Part shown: positions 1 through 5,664 of the stretch, one piece after another
Position numbering within the stretch: the first letter of the stretch is position 1
Layout: every line of letters starts with the position of its first letter
Assembly: GCA_035319765.1 (NCBI GenBank)
Contig: DATHCB010000032.1
Coordinates: 1-12,069 of the forward strand
Source: DATHCB01 sp035319765
GTDB taxonomy: Archaea; Thermoproteota; Bathyarchaeia; Bathyarchaeales; SOJC01
Length of the DNA: 12,069 nucleotides
Reading direction: 5' to 3'
Position numbers and translations under genes: made by a program
The notes under the pieces: generated by a model
Database searches by the model: none
Told to the model about the DNA's origin: nothing
The model's input: only the letters and a program-made list of their open reading frames with translations

Positions 1-276
1 GATGTCGTTAGTGCGTGCTTATTAGCTATGGAAAAACGGCGTGAAAAGTGCGAGGTGGTTAACATTGGAACTGGAAAACCGACGTCGATAAACGAACTTG
101 CAAGTATCTTAATGAAACTATCATGTAAAACTGAACTTGAGCCAATCTATAGAGCGCCTAGAGAGGGAGATATAAGGAATAGTTATGCAGATATAAATAA
201 AGCCCAAAAAACGCTTGACTTCAAGCCTAAGATCGGGTTAAAAGAAGGTCTAAAATCATTAGCGCGCGCTGATTAA
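1..276 (+). CDS. NAD-dependent sugar epimerase/dehydratase, C-terminal part (partial)
   Basis: The frame is open from the first base of the window to a TAA at 274-276, so this is the last 91 codons of a gene that starts outside. The segment VVNIGTGKPTSINELA, followed by a PREGDIRNSYADINKA stretch and a closing LDFKPKIGLKEGL segment, is the classic C-terminal half of extended short-chain dehydrogenases of the UDP-glucose 4-epimerase/dTDP-glucose dehydratase group. That part binds the sugar moiety of the NDP-sugar. The Rossmann domain and catalytic YxxxK lie upstream and cannot be seen, so the substrate is not assignable. An identical type of protein is encoded whole at 8518-9480, but the two C-termini are clearly different sequences. 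The context is a surface-polysaccharide locus. The family is secure; the exact reaction is unknown. Confidence 0.85.
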   Translation, partial: DVVSACLLAMEKRREKCEVVNIGTGKPTSINELASILMKLSCKTELEPIYRAPREGDIRNSYADINKAQKTLDFKPKIGLKEGLKSLARAD

Positions 277-310
277 ACACGAATTCAGCCTGAAACCTGC
301 ACTCGCAGAA

Positions 311-467
311 GGTTTATGAGTAAAAAAAGAAAAAAGCACTATTCCCCGGCAGTATGAATATGTAACCCAAAAATCTTCGCGGAATCGTGCGAGAAATAAA
401 AATTTTACGTGTGATTCAGAGCTTACCCAAAGATTTGATGTTCGAATCGATAAAGTCGGTTATGGAA
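311..467 (+). repeat. Diverged direct repeat, copy 1 (with 1935-2091)
   Basis: About 157 bases here align with 1935-2091. Both begin GTTTATGAGTAAA, share a GGCAGTAT block and an AACCC-AAAATC block, and run through the first 24 codons of a glycosyltransferase gene. The match is strongest (63/72) over the coding end and looser with small indels upstream. This points to a duplicated leader plus gene start rather than mere protein homology. Confidence 0.65.
316..399 (+). pseudogene. Decayed copy of a 27-codon leader reading frame
   Basis: ATG at 316 begins MSKKRKKHYSPAV, meets TGA at 355-357, then continues ICNPKIFAESCEK to TAA at 397-399. The same 27-codon layout occurs at 1940-2023 (MSK, two or three lysines and a His, AV, NPKI, EK at the end). 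In both copies the terminal stop overlaps the position of the glycosyltransferase start. It may be a real leader peptide whose copy has decayed, or simply part of a duplicated block. No function is assigned. Confidence 0.35.
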
Positions 468-588
468 GCGCGCTATGTAGGAAAGCCATTTTGCTGCTAC
501 CTGGGTGAAGATTCGTAATATTTCCCGAACTGCGGTCGTCAAAAACAAAAACTACGGTTTCTTCGGCTACAGCCTATTTGCCAAGTGA
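396..588 (+). pseudogene. Glycosyltransferase remnant (N-terminal and possible C-terminal pieces)
   Basis: Bases 396-467 match 2020-2091, the start of the truncated glycosyltransferase, at 63 of 72 positions by hand alignment. The translation IKILRVIQSLPKDLMFESIK has the Rossmann-like first strand and helix of this paralogue group, but the start codon is now ATA instead of ATG. The frame stops at TAA 516-518. In another frame, 493-588 reads KNKNYGFFGYSLFAK then TGA, which resembles the GFVRTYQI/GYVFNYQI tail of the intact paralogues. The whole middle, including the DGD motif, is gone. The N-terminal piece is convincing; the C-terminal piece is a weaker inference. Confidence 0.6.
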
Positions 589-629
589 ATTTCCTAGAAA
601 ATCAGCTCCGCTCGTCACAATTATTTTCG

Positions 630-1550
630 TTATGGAATCCTCACGTATCTAGTGGCACGAACACCGTCAATGACGCCTTTGATATAGGCAGGCTGCCTAG
701 TCATAAGTGCTTGAAGCAGTGTTCCAACAACCGACCACCAAAACGCAAGAATATTCTTCGTTGTTTGTGGGAAATTCTTCTTGAACAAGTAATACCGCGA
801 CACCATGGTTTTCTTCGCTCTACGGTAAGCTGGTGTTAAGCGCGAGCTTGCACTCCCCGTTGTAGCCAAATTGTGAATGATTTTGGCATAAGGCGTGTAG
901 ATATTTTGGTATTTTCTAGAAACTCTGTAAGCAATATCCACGTCATCCATCCACCCCCCCATATAATCCGCTTCATCAAACGTGAACTGAATAAGTACTT
1001 CTTTACGAAAAGCCATATTGCATCCAGAAAGAGATTCAACGGGTCTAACTTCATGAGCGTCGTCAATAAAGGTTTGGAAGCCTGAAGGTTTAAACCGGCC
1101 GTTGCCTAAACTCTGCAGCAAGAATATGCGTCTAACGGCTTGATACAAATTTGCACGTATCTTCTGCGGTATTGTCGTCGGTTTCTCTATATTTACTATC
1201 TTTCCAGTAACACCGCCTATTCGGCTTTCTCTATCGGTTTCGAATACTTCGATAATTCGCTTTGCATAGTCTTTATCTAGCACGGTATCATCGTCTAAAA
1301 ATAGAATAATATCACCGGAGCTACGACTAATAGCCTTGTTTCTGTCCTTGCTCAAATTGCTTCTAGCTGAACGAATGTATGTGATCCTTGGAAACTCTTT
1401 CTTTAGACGCGAATATAGACGATCTGAATTGCTTGCATCGACGACTATTATCTCAGTTACCGAAACTGACTGACCAATTATTGATTTAATACATTCTATG
1501 GGTTCTCGTACTCTATCTTTAGTGCATATAACAGCTGATACTGTTGTCAT
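630..1550 (-). CDS. Family 2 glycosyltransferase (GT-A fold)
   Basis: The product is a cytoplasmic-face GT-A enzyme that should move a sugar from a nucleotide-sugar donor to a glycan acceptor. With the start at 1550 (MTTVSAVICTKDR) it has 306 residues. The N-terminal VSAVICTKDR strand-loop is typical. The metal/donor motif DDDT is at residues 86-89, GCNMAFRKE near 176-182, and the acidic catalytic segment WMDDVDIAYR near 200-209. The C-terminus has a GTLLQALMTRQPAYIKG segment that resembles the membrane-associating tail seen in related enzymes. An upstream ATG at 1592 would add 14 residues. I prefer 1550 because family members usually begin just before the first strand, but neither start has a strong ribosome site. 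It is the only convincing minus-strand gene in the window. Donor and acceptor are unknown. Confidence 0.85.
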   Translation of the reverse strand: MTTVSAVICTKDRVREPIECIKSIIGQSVSVTEIIVVDASNSDRLYSRLKKEFPRITYIRSARSNLSKDRNKAISRSSGDIILFLDDDTVLDKDYAKRIIEVFETDRESRIGGVTGKIVNIEKPTTIPQKIRANLYQAVRRIFLLQSLGNGRFKPSGFQTFIDDAHEVRPVESLSGCNMAFRKEVLIQFTFDEADYMGGWMDDVDIAYRVSRKYQNIYTPYAKIIHNLATTGSASSRLTPAYRRAKKTMVSRYYLFKKNFPQTTKNILAFWWSVVGTLLQALMTRQPAYIKGVIDGVRATRYVRIP

Positions 1551-1640
1551 TCTTCCAACCCTTGTTTTATTGCCCAAATTAGATACCACCATGCCCTCAA
1601 AAGCATACTGCTTAGTAGTCCACCTGCGCTATTGAGCAGC

Positions 1641-1650
1641 ATAAAAAACA
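1641..1650 (-). promoter_or_regulatory. Possible TATA box for the minus-strand glycosyltransferase
   Basis: Read on the minus strand this is TGTTTTTTAT, an AT-rich archaeal TATA-like element. It would put the transcript start near 1616, upstream of both candidate starts (1592 and 1550). It is supported only by base composition and position. Confidence 0.3.
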
Positions 1651-1717
1651 GAGCCTCGAAGCTTATTCAACAAGCCTTCACGCATTTGCTCTCACAATTT
1701 CCGTCCCTTTTCGTCTG

Positions 1718-1739
1718 AAACTTTGCGAAGTTTATAATG
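1718..1739 (+). promoter_or_regulatory. Possible TATA box with overlapping inverted repeat
   Basis: TTTATAATG (1731-1739) is a candidate archaeal TATA element. A perfect 6-base inverted repeat (1718-1723 with 1728-1733) overlaps its left edge, a layout that could let a repressor or activator act at the promoter. The downstream reading frames are decayed, so it may be a leftover promoter. Confidence 0.25.
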
Positions 1740-1841
1740 GCTAGCTAGCTAGAGAGTTTTATCCGCCTTCCTTCAAAACCGAACGCGTGCTATGTTCAAT
1801 AGCAAACGGGCAATCTAAGCAGCCAGTAAGGAGCTGGCAGA

Positions 1842-1901
1842 AAGAGAATAATGTGCGTTATACCGAGTTTGAGGCGAGATTTGAAATATGAAACCATATA
1901 G
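1842..1901 (+). pseudogene. N-terminal remnant of a further glycosyltransferase paralogue
   Basis: From 1842 the translation is KRIMCVIPSLRRDLKYETI followed by TAG at 1899-1901. It lines up with RILCIVPSLPQNLNPKTV at the start of the intact enzyme at 3713 (RI-hydrophobic-C-hydrophobic-PSL, then L, then T). Nothing of the rest of the gene is seen before the next repeat begins near 1935. It is short, but the PSL-containing pattern is distinctive for this local family. Confidence 0.5.
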
Positions 1902-1934
1902 TCATTTTATGAACCGAACAATTAGCGCGGGGAA

Positions 1935-2091
1935 AGTTTATGAGTAAAGTAAAAAAGCATTGTTTCCAAGTGGCAGTATCGTACCGCAACCCGAAAATCC
2001 TGTGTGGAGTCCTAGAAAAATGAAAATTTTATGTGTGGTTCTGGGTTTACCAAAAGATTTGAGGTTCGAATCGATAAAGTCGGTCATGGAA
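1935..2091 (+). repeat. Diverged direct repeat, copy 2 (with 311-467)
   Basis: This is the better-preserved copy of the leader-plus-gene-start block. It contains an uninterrupted 27-codon frame and then a normal ATG for the following glycosyltransferase fragment. See the copy at 311-467 for the shared blocks. Confidence 0.65.
1940..2023 (+). CDS. Possible 27-residue leader peptide, translationally coupled
   Basis: ATG at 1940 opens MSKVKKHCFQVAVSYRNPKI and ends LCGVLEK with TGA at 2021-2023. That stop overlaps the ATG (2020-2022) of the next frame in an ATGA arrangement, which usually means coupled translation. The degenerate copy at 316-399 keeps the same codon count and several residues. 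No domain is recognisable. It could be a leader peptide, or a non-coding leader that happens to be open. Confidence 0.3.
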   Translation: MSKVKKHCFQVAVSYRNPKILCGVLEK

Positions 2092-2367
2092 CAAACAGTT
2101 CCGGTGGAAATGGTCCTGTTGCTTACAATGGGATCAAATAGGCCAACGGAGACAGAACGAGATGTCTTAAAAGACGCGTATGAGAAGATTGATTTAACGA
2201 CATTCGACTACATTTTAAAGATAGATGGGTACATAATCTTGCCAAAAGACTTTCTAGAAAGAAACCTGGCAAACGAACTAGACATCATGATGCCTGCCGG
2301 ATGTGAGATAGTAAAGGTTCAGCACATCCTAGCGCGCGCAGAGAATGGAAAACGATTAAAGCTCTAG
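2020..2367 (+). pseudogene. Truncated GT-A glycosyltransferase, DGD motif altered
   Basis: This frame encodes 115 residues of the local short glycosyltransferase family: MKILCVVLGLPKDLRFESIK at the N-terminus, then TTFDYILKIDGYIILPKDF. The intact paralogues have DGD at that spot (KVDGDTVL, RIDGDVTI), the metal/donor-binding aspartates. Here the second aspartate is Tyr. The protein then follows the family through a GCEIVKVQHIL stretch (paralogues: AMLIKVS) to AENGK, and ends at TAG 2365-2367, about half the normal 230-240 residues. The downstream bases show no matching C-terminal half in any frame I read. Loss of the motif and of the acceptor half makes an active enzyme unlikely. The start is fixed by identity with the other copy and by family alignment. 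Confidence 0.7.
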
Positions 2368-2679
2368 AAAAAAGTGATGCGACACACCCAAAAAACAAGA
2401 CCTCTAACGAGGAATATCGAAGGAAGAAAAGCAATTCTCCTGGAGGTCACACTGTCTCGGAAAAAACTGATGAAAGCATGAAAACCAATGGAGTATTCAA
2501 GGTCGTTTCCGACGAAGCTATCTTACTTGAGATCGTTCTTCAAATCTCCTCTTGTCTAAGATATATGCTTTGATAAACATGTTATCCAATGAGGGTCAAC
2601 CCACATTTTTATAAAACATAATCTGCGTATCTTTGCAGATGATTGTATTTATAGTGTATCTTGTCCGTCGCAGGTTAAC
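2368..2679. other. Non-coding or decayed stretch
   Basis: No recognisable gene. One plus-strand frame is open from 2307 to TGA 2571-2573. It includes an ATG at 2478 with 31 codons (MKTNGVFKVVSDEAILLEIV and on) but resembles nothing I know. The right third is AT-rich with a TATA-like box at 2606-2615 and an inverted repeat at 2621-2640. Confidence 0.4.
2606..2640 (+). promoter_or_regulatory. Possible TATA box followed by an inverted repeat
   Basis: TTTTATAAAA near 2606-2615 is a good archaeal TATA-like element. Six bases on, ATCTGC (2621-2626) and GCAGAT (2635-2640) form a perfect inverted repeat near the predicted transcript start, which fits an operator. The unit it would serve starts with the broken coiled-coil gene and continues into the two intact glycosyltransferases. 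Confidence 0.35.
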
Positions 2680-2985
2680 ATGGTCAAAGACGCGTAAAGA
2701 AGAACGATGCATCGAGTTGAAAGCCAAACAGCGGAGATAGAACAAAAGACGAAAGAGCTTGACCTTCAATTGAAGCTTGTGAACTAGGCAACAAAAAAAC
2801 TTGAACGCAAGAACGTGAAGGGCGTAGAACAGATTGAAAAAGCCAAAGATATGATAAAGCTATCGTCTTCTATTCGACTATAGAGAGCGATGAAGTGGCA
2901 ATCGATAGCTATTCTCATTGGGTGTACTGACGCTGTAGGTGCTTTGCTATTTGTTATATATTGGCTTTTAGTAATGTTAAATTAG
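2680..2985 (+). pseudogene. Coiled-coil protein with C-terminal membrane helix, three internal stops
   Basis: A single frame runs from ATG 2680 to TAG 2983-2985, interrupted by TAA at 2695, TAG at 2785 and TAG at 2881. Across the stops the translation stays protein-like. There is a Glu/Lys/Gln-rich helix (ESQTAEIEQKTKELDLQLKL), a second charged segment (ATKKLERKN, then VEQIEKAKDMIKL), and a hydrophobic segment (WQSIAILIGCTDAVGALLF followed by VIYWLLVML) that would be one membrane helix. All three stops are one C-to-T change from Gln codons, in contexts where Gln would be natural. The mix of TAA and TAG argues for decay rather than a recoded amber codon such as pyrrolysine. The last stop is 4 bases before the next gene, as in an operon. 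The family is unknown. Confidence 0.55.
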
Positions 2986-2989
2986 TGAA

Positions 2990-3712
2990 ATGATGACAAC
3001 TGCAGCTGAGAGCGCACATGAGGACGGAAGAACAAGAGTATTATGCTTAGTCGTCAGCTTGCCTCAACGCTTAACTCGCGAAACTGTGTGGTCCGTCATC
3101 GGTCAATCAATTCCCAACTTCACCATGTTCCTAACTAAAAAATCGAAACTGCCTTCGCTGATCCAGAGAATAGCTGATGCGGAAAATGAGGGACTATCTC
3201 ACGTGAATTTATCGCGCTTCGACTATATCCTGAAGGTTGATGGAGACACGGTTCTAGGCAAAGATTTCGTGAAAAACAACCTGATAGGCGACCCCGACGT
3301 GGTCGGAGGAGGATCCGCAATGCTAATCAAGGTTTCAGCTTTCAACGAGGTCATGAACGGCAAATTCTATGCCGAGTGCGAAGACCCCTATATCCGACTG
3401 AAGTTCCAGATGGCACACAAGAAAGTTCGCGGGTACCGCGACCCTCCGTTATACGTGGGTAACCATCCGCTAGACGTCCGCTACTTAGTTGATCTAGGAT
3501 GGCTGCATTATAGGCTCGGATGGACTCCGATACACGTGGCGAGCAAGATGTTTAAGAAACCTCCCGACAGTCTTAAAGAAATTTTCATAGTGCTGTCCTA
3601 CTTCGTCGCTTGCCTGACTAGGCCGAAAAAGATGGACACCTTCGGCTTCGTGAGAACTTATCAAATACGAAGCCTAGCACGGCACATAACGAACGCTTTA
3701 TGGAGGGTCTAA
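2990..3712 (+). CDS. Short GT-A family glycosyltransferase
   Basis: This encodes 240 residues of a family 2-like glycosyltransferase, presumably cytosolic or membrane-peripheral. After a 15-residue variable start comes the first strand RVLCLVVSLPQRL, then ETVWSVIGQS, FDYILKVDGD with the DGD metal motif at residues 84-86, AMLIKVSAFNEVMNGKF, and an acidic ECEDPY segment near 129-133 that may hold the catalytic base. The end is GFVRTYQIRSLARH. ATG codons at 2990 and 2993 are adjacent, and the upstream GTGA is a weak ribosome site. The stop TAA touches the ATG of the next gene, so the two are co-translated. It shares an 18-base identical block (3320-3337 with 4013-4030) with that gene, consistent with tandem duplication. 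Donor and acceptor are unknown. Heptose made by the downstream operon is a possible donor, by context only. Confidence 0.85.
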   Translation: MMTTAAESAHEDGRTRVLCLVVSLPQRLTRETVWSVIGQSIPNFTMFLTKKSKLPSLIQRIADAENEGLSHVNLSRFDYILKVDGDTVLGKDFVKNNLIGDPDVVGGGSAMLIKVSAFNEVMNGKFYAECEDPYIRLKFQMAHKKVRGYRDPPLYVGNHPLDVRYLVDLGWLHYRLGWTPIHVASKMFKKPPDSLKEIFIVLSYFVACLTRPKKMDTFGFVRTYQIRSLARHITNALWRV

Positions 3713-4402
3713 ATGACCTATCGAATACTCTGCATTGTCCCTTCCTTGCCGCAAAACTTGAATCCCAAGACTGTTCAATCAATCCTCAACCAAACATACC
3801 CGATAGAGATACTAGCCATTCTCCCCAAAAAAATAAACAAGCCAACGATAAACGACAGAATCACTCAGGTCCTAAACGACGGGCTAGCCAACATAAACCT
3901 AGAATCGTTCGACTACCTTCTCAGAATAGACGGAGACGTAACCATCCCGTCAAACTTCATAGAAGAAAACTTGAAAGCCAACGCGGACTGTTGCGGAAAA
4001 AGCGGATATGCCATGCTAATCAAGGTTTCAACATTCCTCCGCTTGATGAACGGAAGGTTCAACAAAATCTCGGACGACACTTACCTGGGCTTAAAGTTCA
4101 TGAAGGAAGGAGCAAAAGTCGTGGATTTAAGAGTCCGTGCTGAACACAGTTCCACGACTGCGCATCCACTAAGCGATTTCATCCTCCGCGGAAAAACCCT
4201 CTATAAGGTGGGATACGAACCCATCCACATGATACACGCGGTCTTGCTCCATGTTCACTATATAACGCTGAAGGACTGTTTCACGATTTTAACATACTTC
4301 GGCTCCGTCATCAAGCGAATCCCGAAAAGTGATGTGGCGGGCTACGTGTTCAACTATCAAATCAAGCGACTGTTCAGATTGAGGAAACTGTGCGGCGAGT
4401 GA
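3713..4402 (+). CDS. Short GT-A family glycosyltransferase, tandem paralogue
   Basis: This is a 229-residue paralogue of the preceding gene. Its start is fixed by GGAGGG at 3702-3707, six bases ahead of ATG 3713, and by MTYRILCIVPSLPQNLNPKT, the family's first strand and helix. DGD is at residues 73-75 within FDYLLRIDGDVTIP. The AMLIKVSTF segment follows, then an acidic ISDDTY segment in place of ECEDPY, and VAGYVFNYQIKRLFR near the end. The DGD and acidic segments indicate a probably active, metal-dependent transferase. It overlaps nothing but abuts its neighbour exactly. The 3' end is followed by a duplicated copy of its own tail (4398-4466), showing recent rearrangement. Substrates cannot be predicted. 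Confidence 0.85.
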   Translation: MTYRILCIVPSLPQNLNPKTVQSILNQTYPIEILAILPKKINKPTINDRITQVLNDGLANINLESFDYLLRIDGDVTIPSNFIEENLKANADCCGKSGYAMLIKVSTFLRLMNGRFNKISDDTYLGLKFMKEGAKVVDLRVRAEHSSTTAHPLSDFILRGKTLYKVGYEPIHMIHAVLLHVHYITLKDCFTILTYFGSVIKRIPKSDVAGYVFNYQIKRLFRLRKLCGE

Positions 4403-4466
4403 TGTGGGGGTTTATGTGTTCAATCGGCAGGTTAAAAGATTGTTATTTGGCCAAAAAATGTCATAA
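4398..4466 (+). pseudogene. Tail fragment of another glycosyltransferase copy
   Basis: Read from 4398, the bases encode SDVGVYVFNRQVKRLLFGQK, then MS and TAA (4464-4466). This mirrors SDVAGYVFNYQIKRLFR at the end of the intact gene just upstream (about 4328-4378). The fragment begins exactly where the intact gene ends, in a different frame. It looks like the scar of a deletion between tandem copies, leaving one full gene plus the tail of the next. Confidence 0.6.
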
Positions 4467-4468
4467 CC

Positions 4469-4571
4469 ATGGAAGTTAAGCCAGTTGCCGAAATAGTTGA
4501 AAAAGGCATTTAAAGATTTAGGGTTTGAAGTGACATTTGCTGGGAGCATAAGACTTGCGCGCTACGGTTGA
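4469..4571 (+). pseudogene. Short frameshifted remnant, family unknown
   Basis: ATG 4469 opens MEVKPVAEIVEKGI and stops at TAA 4511-4513. One base over, the reading continues sensibly as KAFKDLGFEVTFAGSIRLAR to TGA 4569-4571. Joined, the two give a plausible alpha-beta fold start with a single-base frameshift in the AAAAGG run near 4501-4506. I do not recognise the parent family. Confidence 0.3.
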
Positions 4572-4597
4572 GACGCTACGCATGCACATCAGTTATC

Positions 4598-4606
4598 TTT
4601 ATAACT
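4598..4606 (+). promoter_or_regulatory. Possible TATA box of the heptose operon
   Basis: TTTATAACT lies in an AT-rich stretch (4592-4610) about 65 bases before the TTG start of the kinase gene. An archaeal TATA box here would give a transcript start near 4625-4632 and a leader of about 40 bases. No rival promoter is seen between it and the operon. Confidence 0.4.
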
Positions 4607-4670
4607 TATAGTGAGTATTTGTAGATCCTAACGCAGCCATCGTAAGCCTCAAGCAAAGAGATGAGCTCAG

Positions 4671-5654
4671 TTGATTATTAGCAAAACGCCTCTCCGTTTA
4701 ACGCTAGGTGGCGGGGGCACGGATTTGCCCTCCTACTCCTCTAGATATGGTGGGTTTGTTATTACGTCGGCTTTGGATAAGTATGTTTACTTGGTGGTCA
4801 ATCGGAGGTTTGAAGAGGAGATCAGGGTAAGCTACTCCATAACTGAAATAGTGAAATCCGTAGATAATATTAAACATCCGGTGGTTAGAGAAGCCCTAAG
4901 GCTTTTGGGGCTAAAGGGTCATCTTGAGATAGTTTCAATCGCAGATGTGCCTGCTGAAACGGGTTTGGGCTCATCAGGGAGCTTCACAGTAAGTCTTTTA
5001 CATGCTCTTCATGCGTTGAAAGATGAAAATCCTCCGCGCCATGAACTTGCTGAGCAGTCTTGTTTCTTGGAGATCGAGATTCTGAAGGAGCCCAGTGGCG
5101 TACAAGATCCTTATATAGCGGCTTTTGGGGGATTCATATGCCTAGACGTAGCTAAAGAAGGCAGGGTCAGTGTCTCAAATCTGAAAATTAAGGAGGAAAC
5201 TGTTCGTGAACTTGAGAATAACTTGCTCTTTTTCTACACGGGCGTAAAAAGGAGTTCAACTATGGTGCTTCAAGATCAGAGGAGTTCTATGCAAGAAGAA
5301 GGATCGAAAGGCCTAGATGCTATGCATCACATAAAAGACATAGGGTTTAAGGTCAAGCATGCTCTTGAAAGTGGCGACTTGTCTGAGTTCGGTAGGCTTC
5401 AGCATGAACACTGGCTGGCCAAAAAAGAAACGTCTTCAAAGATTTCGAATGGTCCGATAGATAGATATTATGAGGAAGGACTGAGAAAAGGCGCCCTTGG
5501 TGGCAAGTTGATGGGTGCTGGTGGGGGAGGTTTCCTGATGTTTTATTGTGAGGATCGCAAGGACAGATTGAGAAAAGCCATGGCTAAGGAAGGATTGAGT
5601 GAAGTTAGGTTTGGCTTTGAGCGTGAAGGCTCTAAGATAGTTGTCAATCTCTAG
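4671..5654 (+). CDS. hddA: D-glycero-D-manno-heptose 7-phosphate kinase (GHMP kinase)
   Basis: The predicted reaction is ATP-dependent phosphorylation at C1 of heptose 7-phosphate to give heptose 1,7-bisphosphate. The 327-residue length is normal for the family. GHMP motif 1 is KTPLRLTLGGGGTDLPSY at residues 5-22. The ATP-binding glycine-serine loop PAETGLGSSGS is at 94-104. PSGVQDPYIAAFGG is at 141-154, and motif 3 KLMGAGGGGFLMF at 279-291. The GGGGTDLP start is characteristic of the HddA/fucokinase-like branch rather than galactokinase or mevalonate kinase. The start is TTG 4671: an in-frame TGA at 4662 rules out anything longer, and the protein begins as family members do. The gene leads an operon and is followed after 10 bases by the isomerase. 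Neighbouring GmhA, GmhB and nucleotidyltransferase genes make heptose the most likely substrate over fucose. Confidence 0.88.
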   Translation: MIISKTPLRLTLGGGGTDLPSYSSRYGGFVITSALDKYVYLVVNRRFEEEIRVSYSITEIVKSVDNIKHPVVREALRLLGLKGHLEIVSIADVPAETGLGSSGSFTVSLLHALHALKDENPPRHELAEQSCFLEIEILKEPSGVQDPYIAAFGGFICLDVAKEGRVSVSNLKIKEETVRELENNLLFFYTGVKRSSTMVLQDQRSSMQEEGSKGLDAMHHIKDIGFKVKHALESGDLSEFGRLQHEHWLAKKETSSKISNGPIDRYYEEGLRKGALGGKLMGAGGGGFLMFYCEDRKDRLRKAMAKEGLSEVRFGFEREGSKIVVNL

Positions 5655-5659
5655 GAGGG
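5654..5659 (+). promoter_or_regulatory. Ribosome binding site fixing the isomerase start
   Basis: GGAGGG begins at the last base of the kinase stop codon and sits five bases ahead of ATG 5665. It favours that ATG over an in-frame TTG at 5641, which lies upstream of the site and inside the kinase gene. Confidence 0.7.
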
Positions 5660-5664
5660 ATTTC

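Larger units (their letters stand above)
1593..1841. other. Intergenic region between divergent units
   Basis: No gene is recognised. Visible structure includes the minus-strand TATA-like element at 1641-1650 and an inverted repeat AAACTT-tgcg-AAGTTT at 1718-1733 that runs directly into TTTATAATG (1731-1739), a possible plus-strand TATA box. There is also a short GCTAGCTAGCTAG tract around 1740 and a GCCAG/CTGGC hairpin (1822-1838) whose loop holds AAGGAG. Confidence 0.5.

Noticed and set aside
1740..1755. A CTAG-type tandem tract as a CRISPR or satellite seed
   Set aside because: Only about three 4-base units are present, with no spacers and no second array; it is a trivial short repeat.
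2785..2883. Amber codons read as pyrrolysine in the coiled-coil gene
   Set aside because: The same frame also has a TAA at 2695, and the family is not a methylamine methyltransferase; decay is simpler.
3700..4143. A 147-codon open frame overlapping the second intact glycosyltransferase
   Set aside because: It lies in another frame inside a gene with clear family motifs, its translation is Pro/Gln/Asn/Lys-rich and unlike a folded protein, and it is a shadow.
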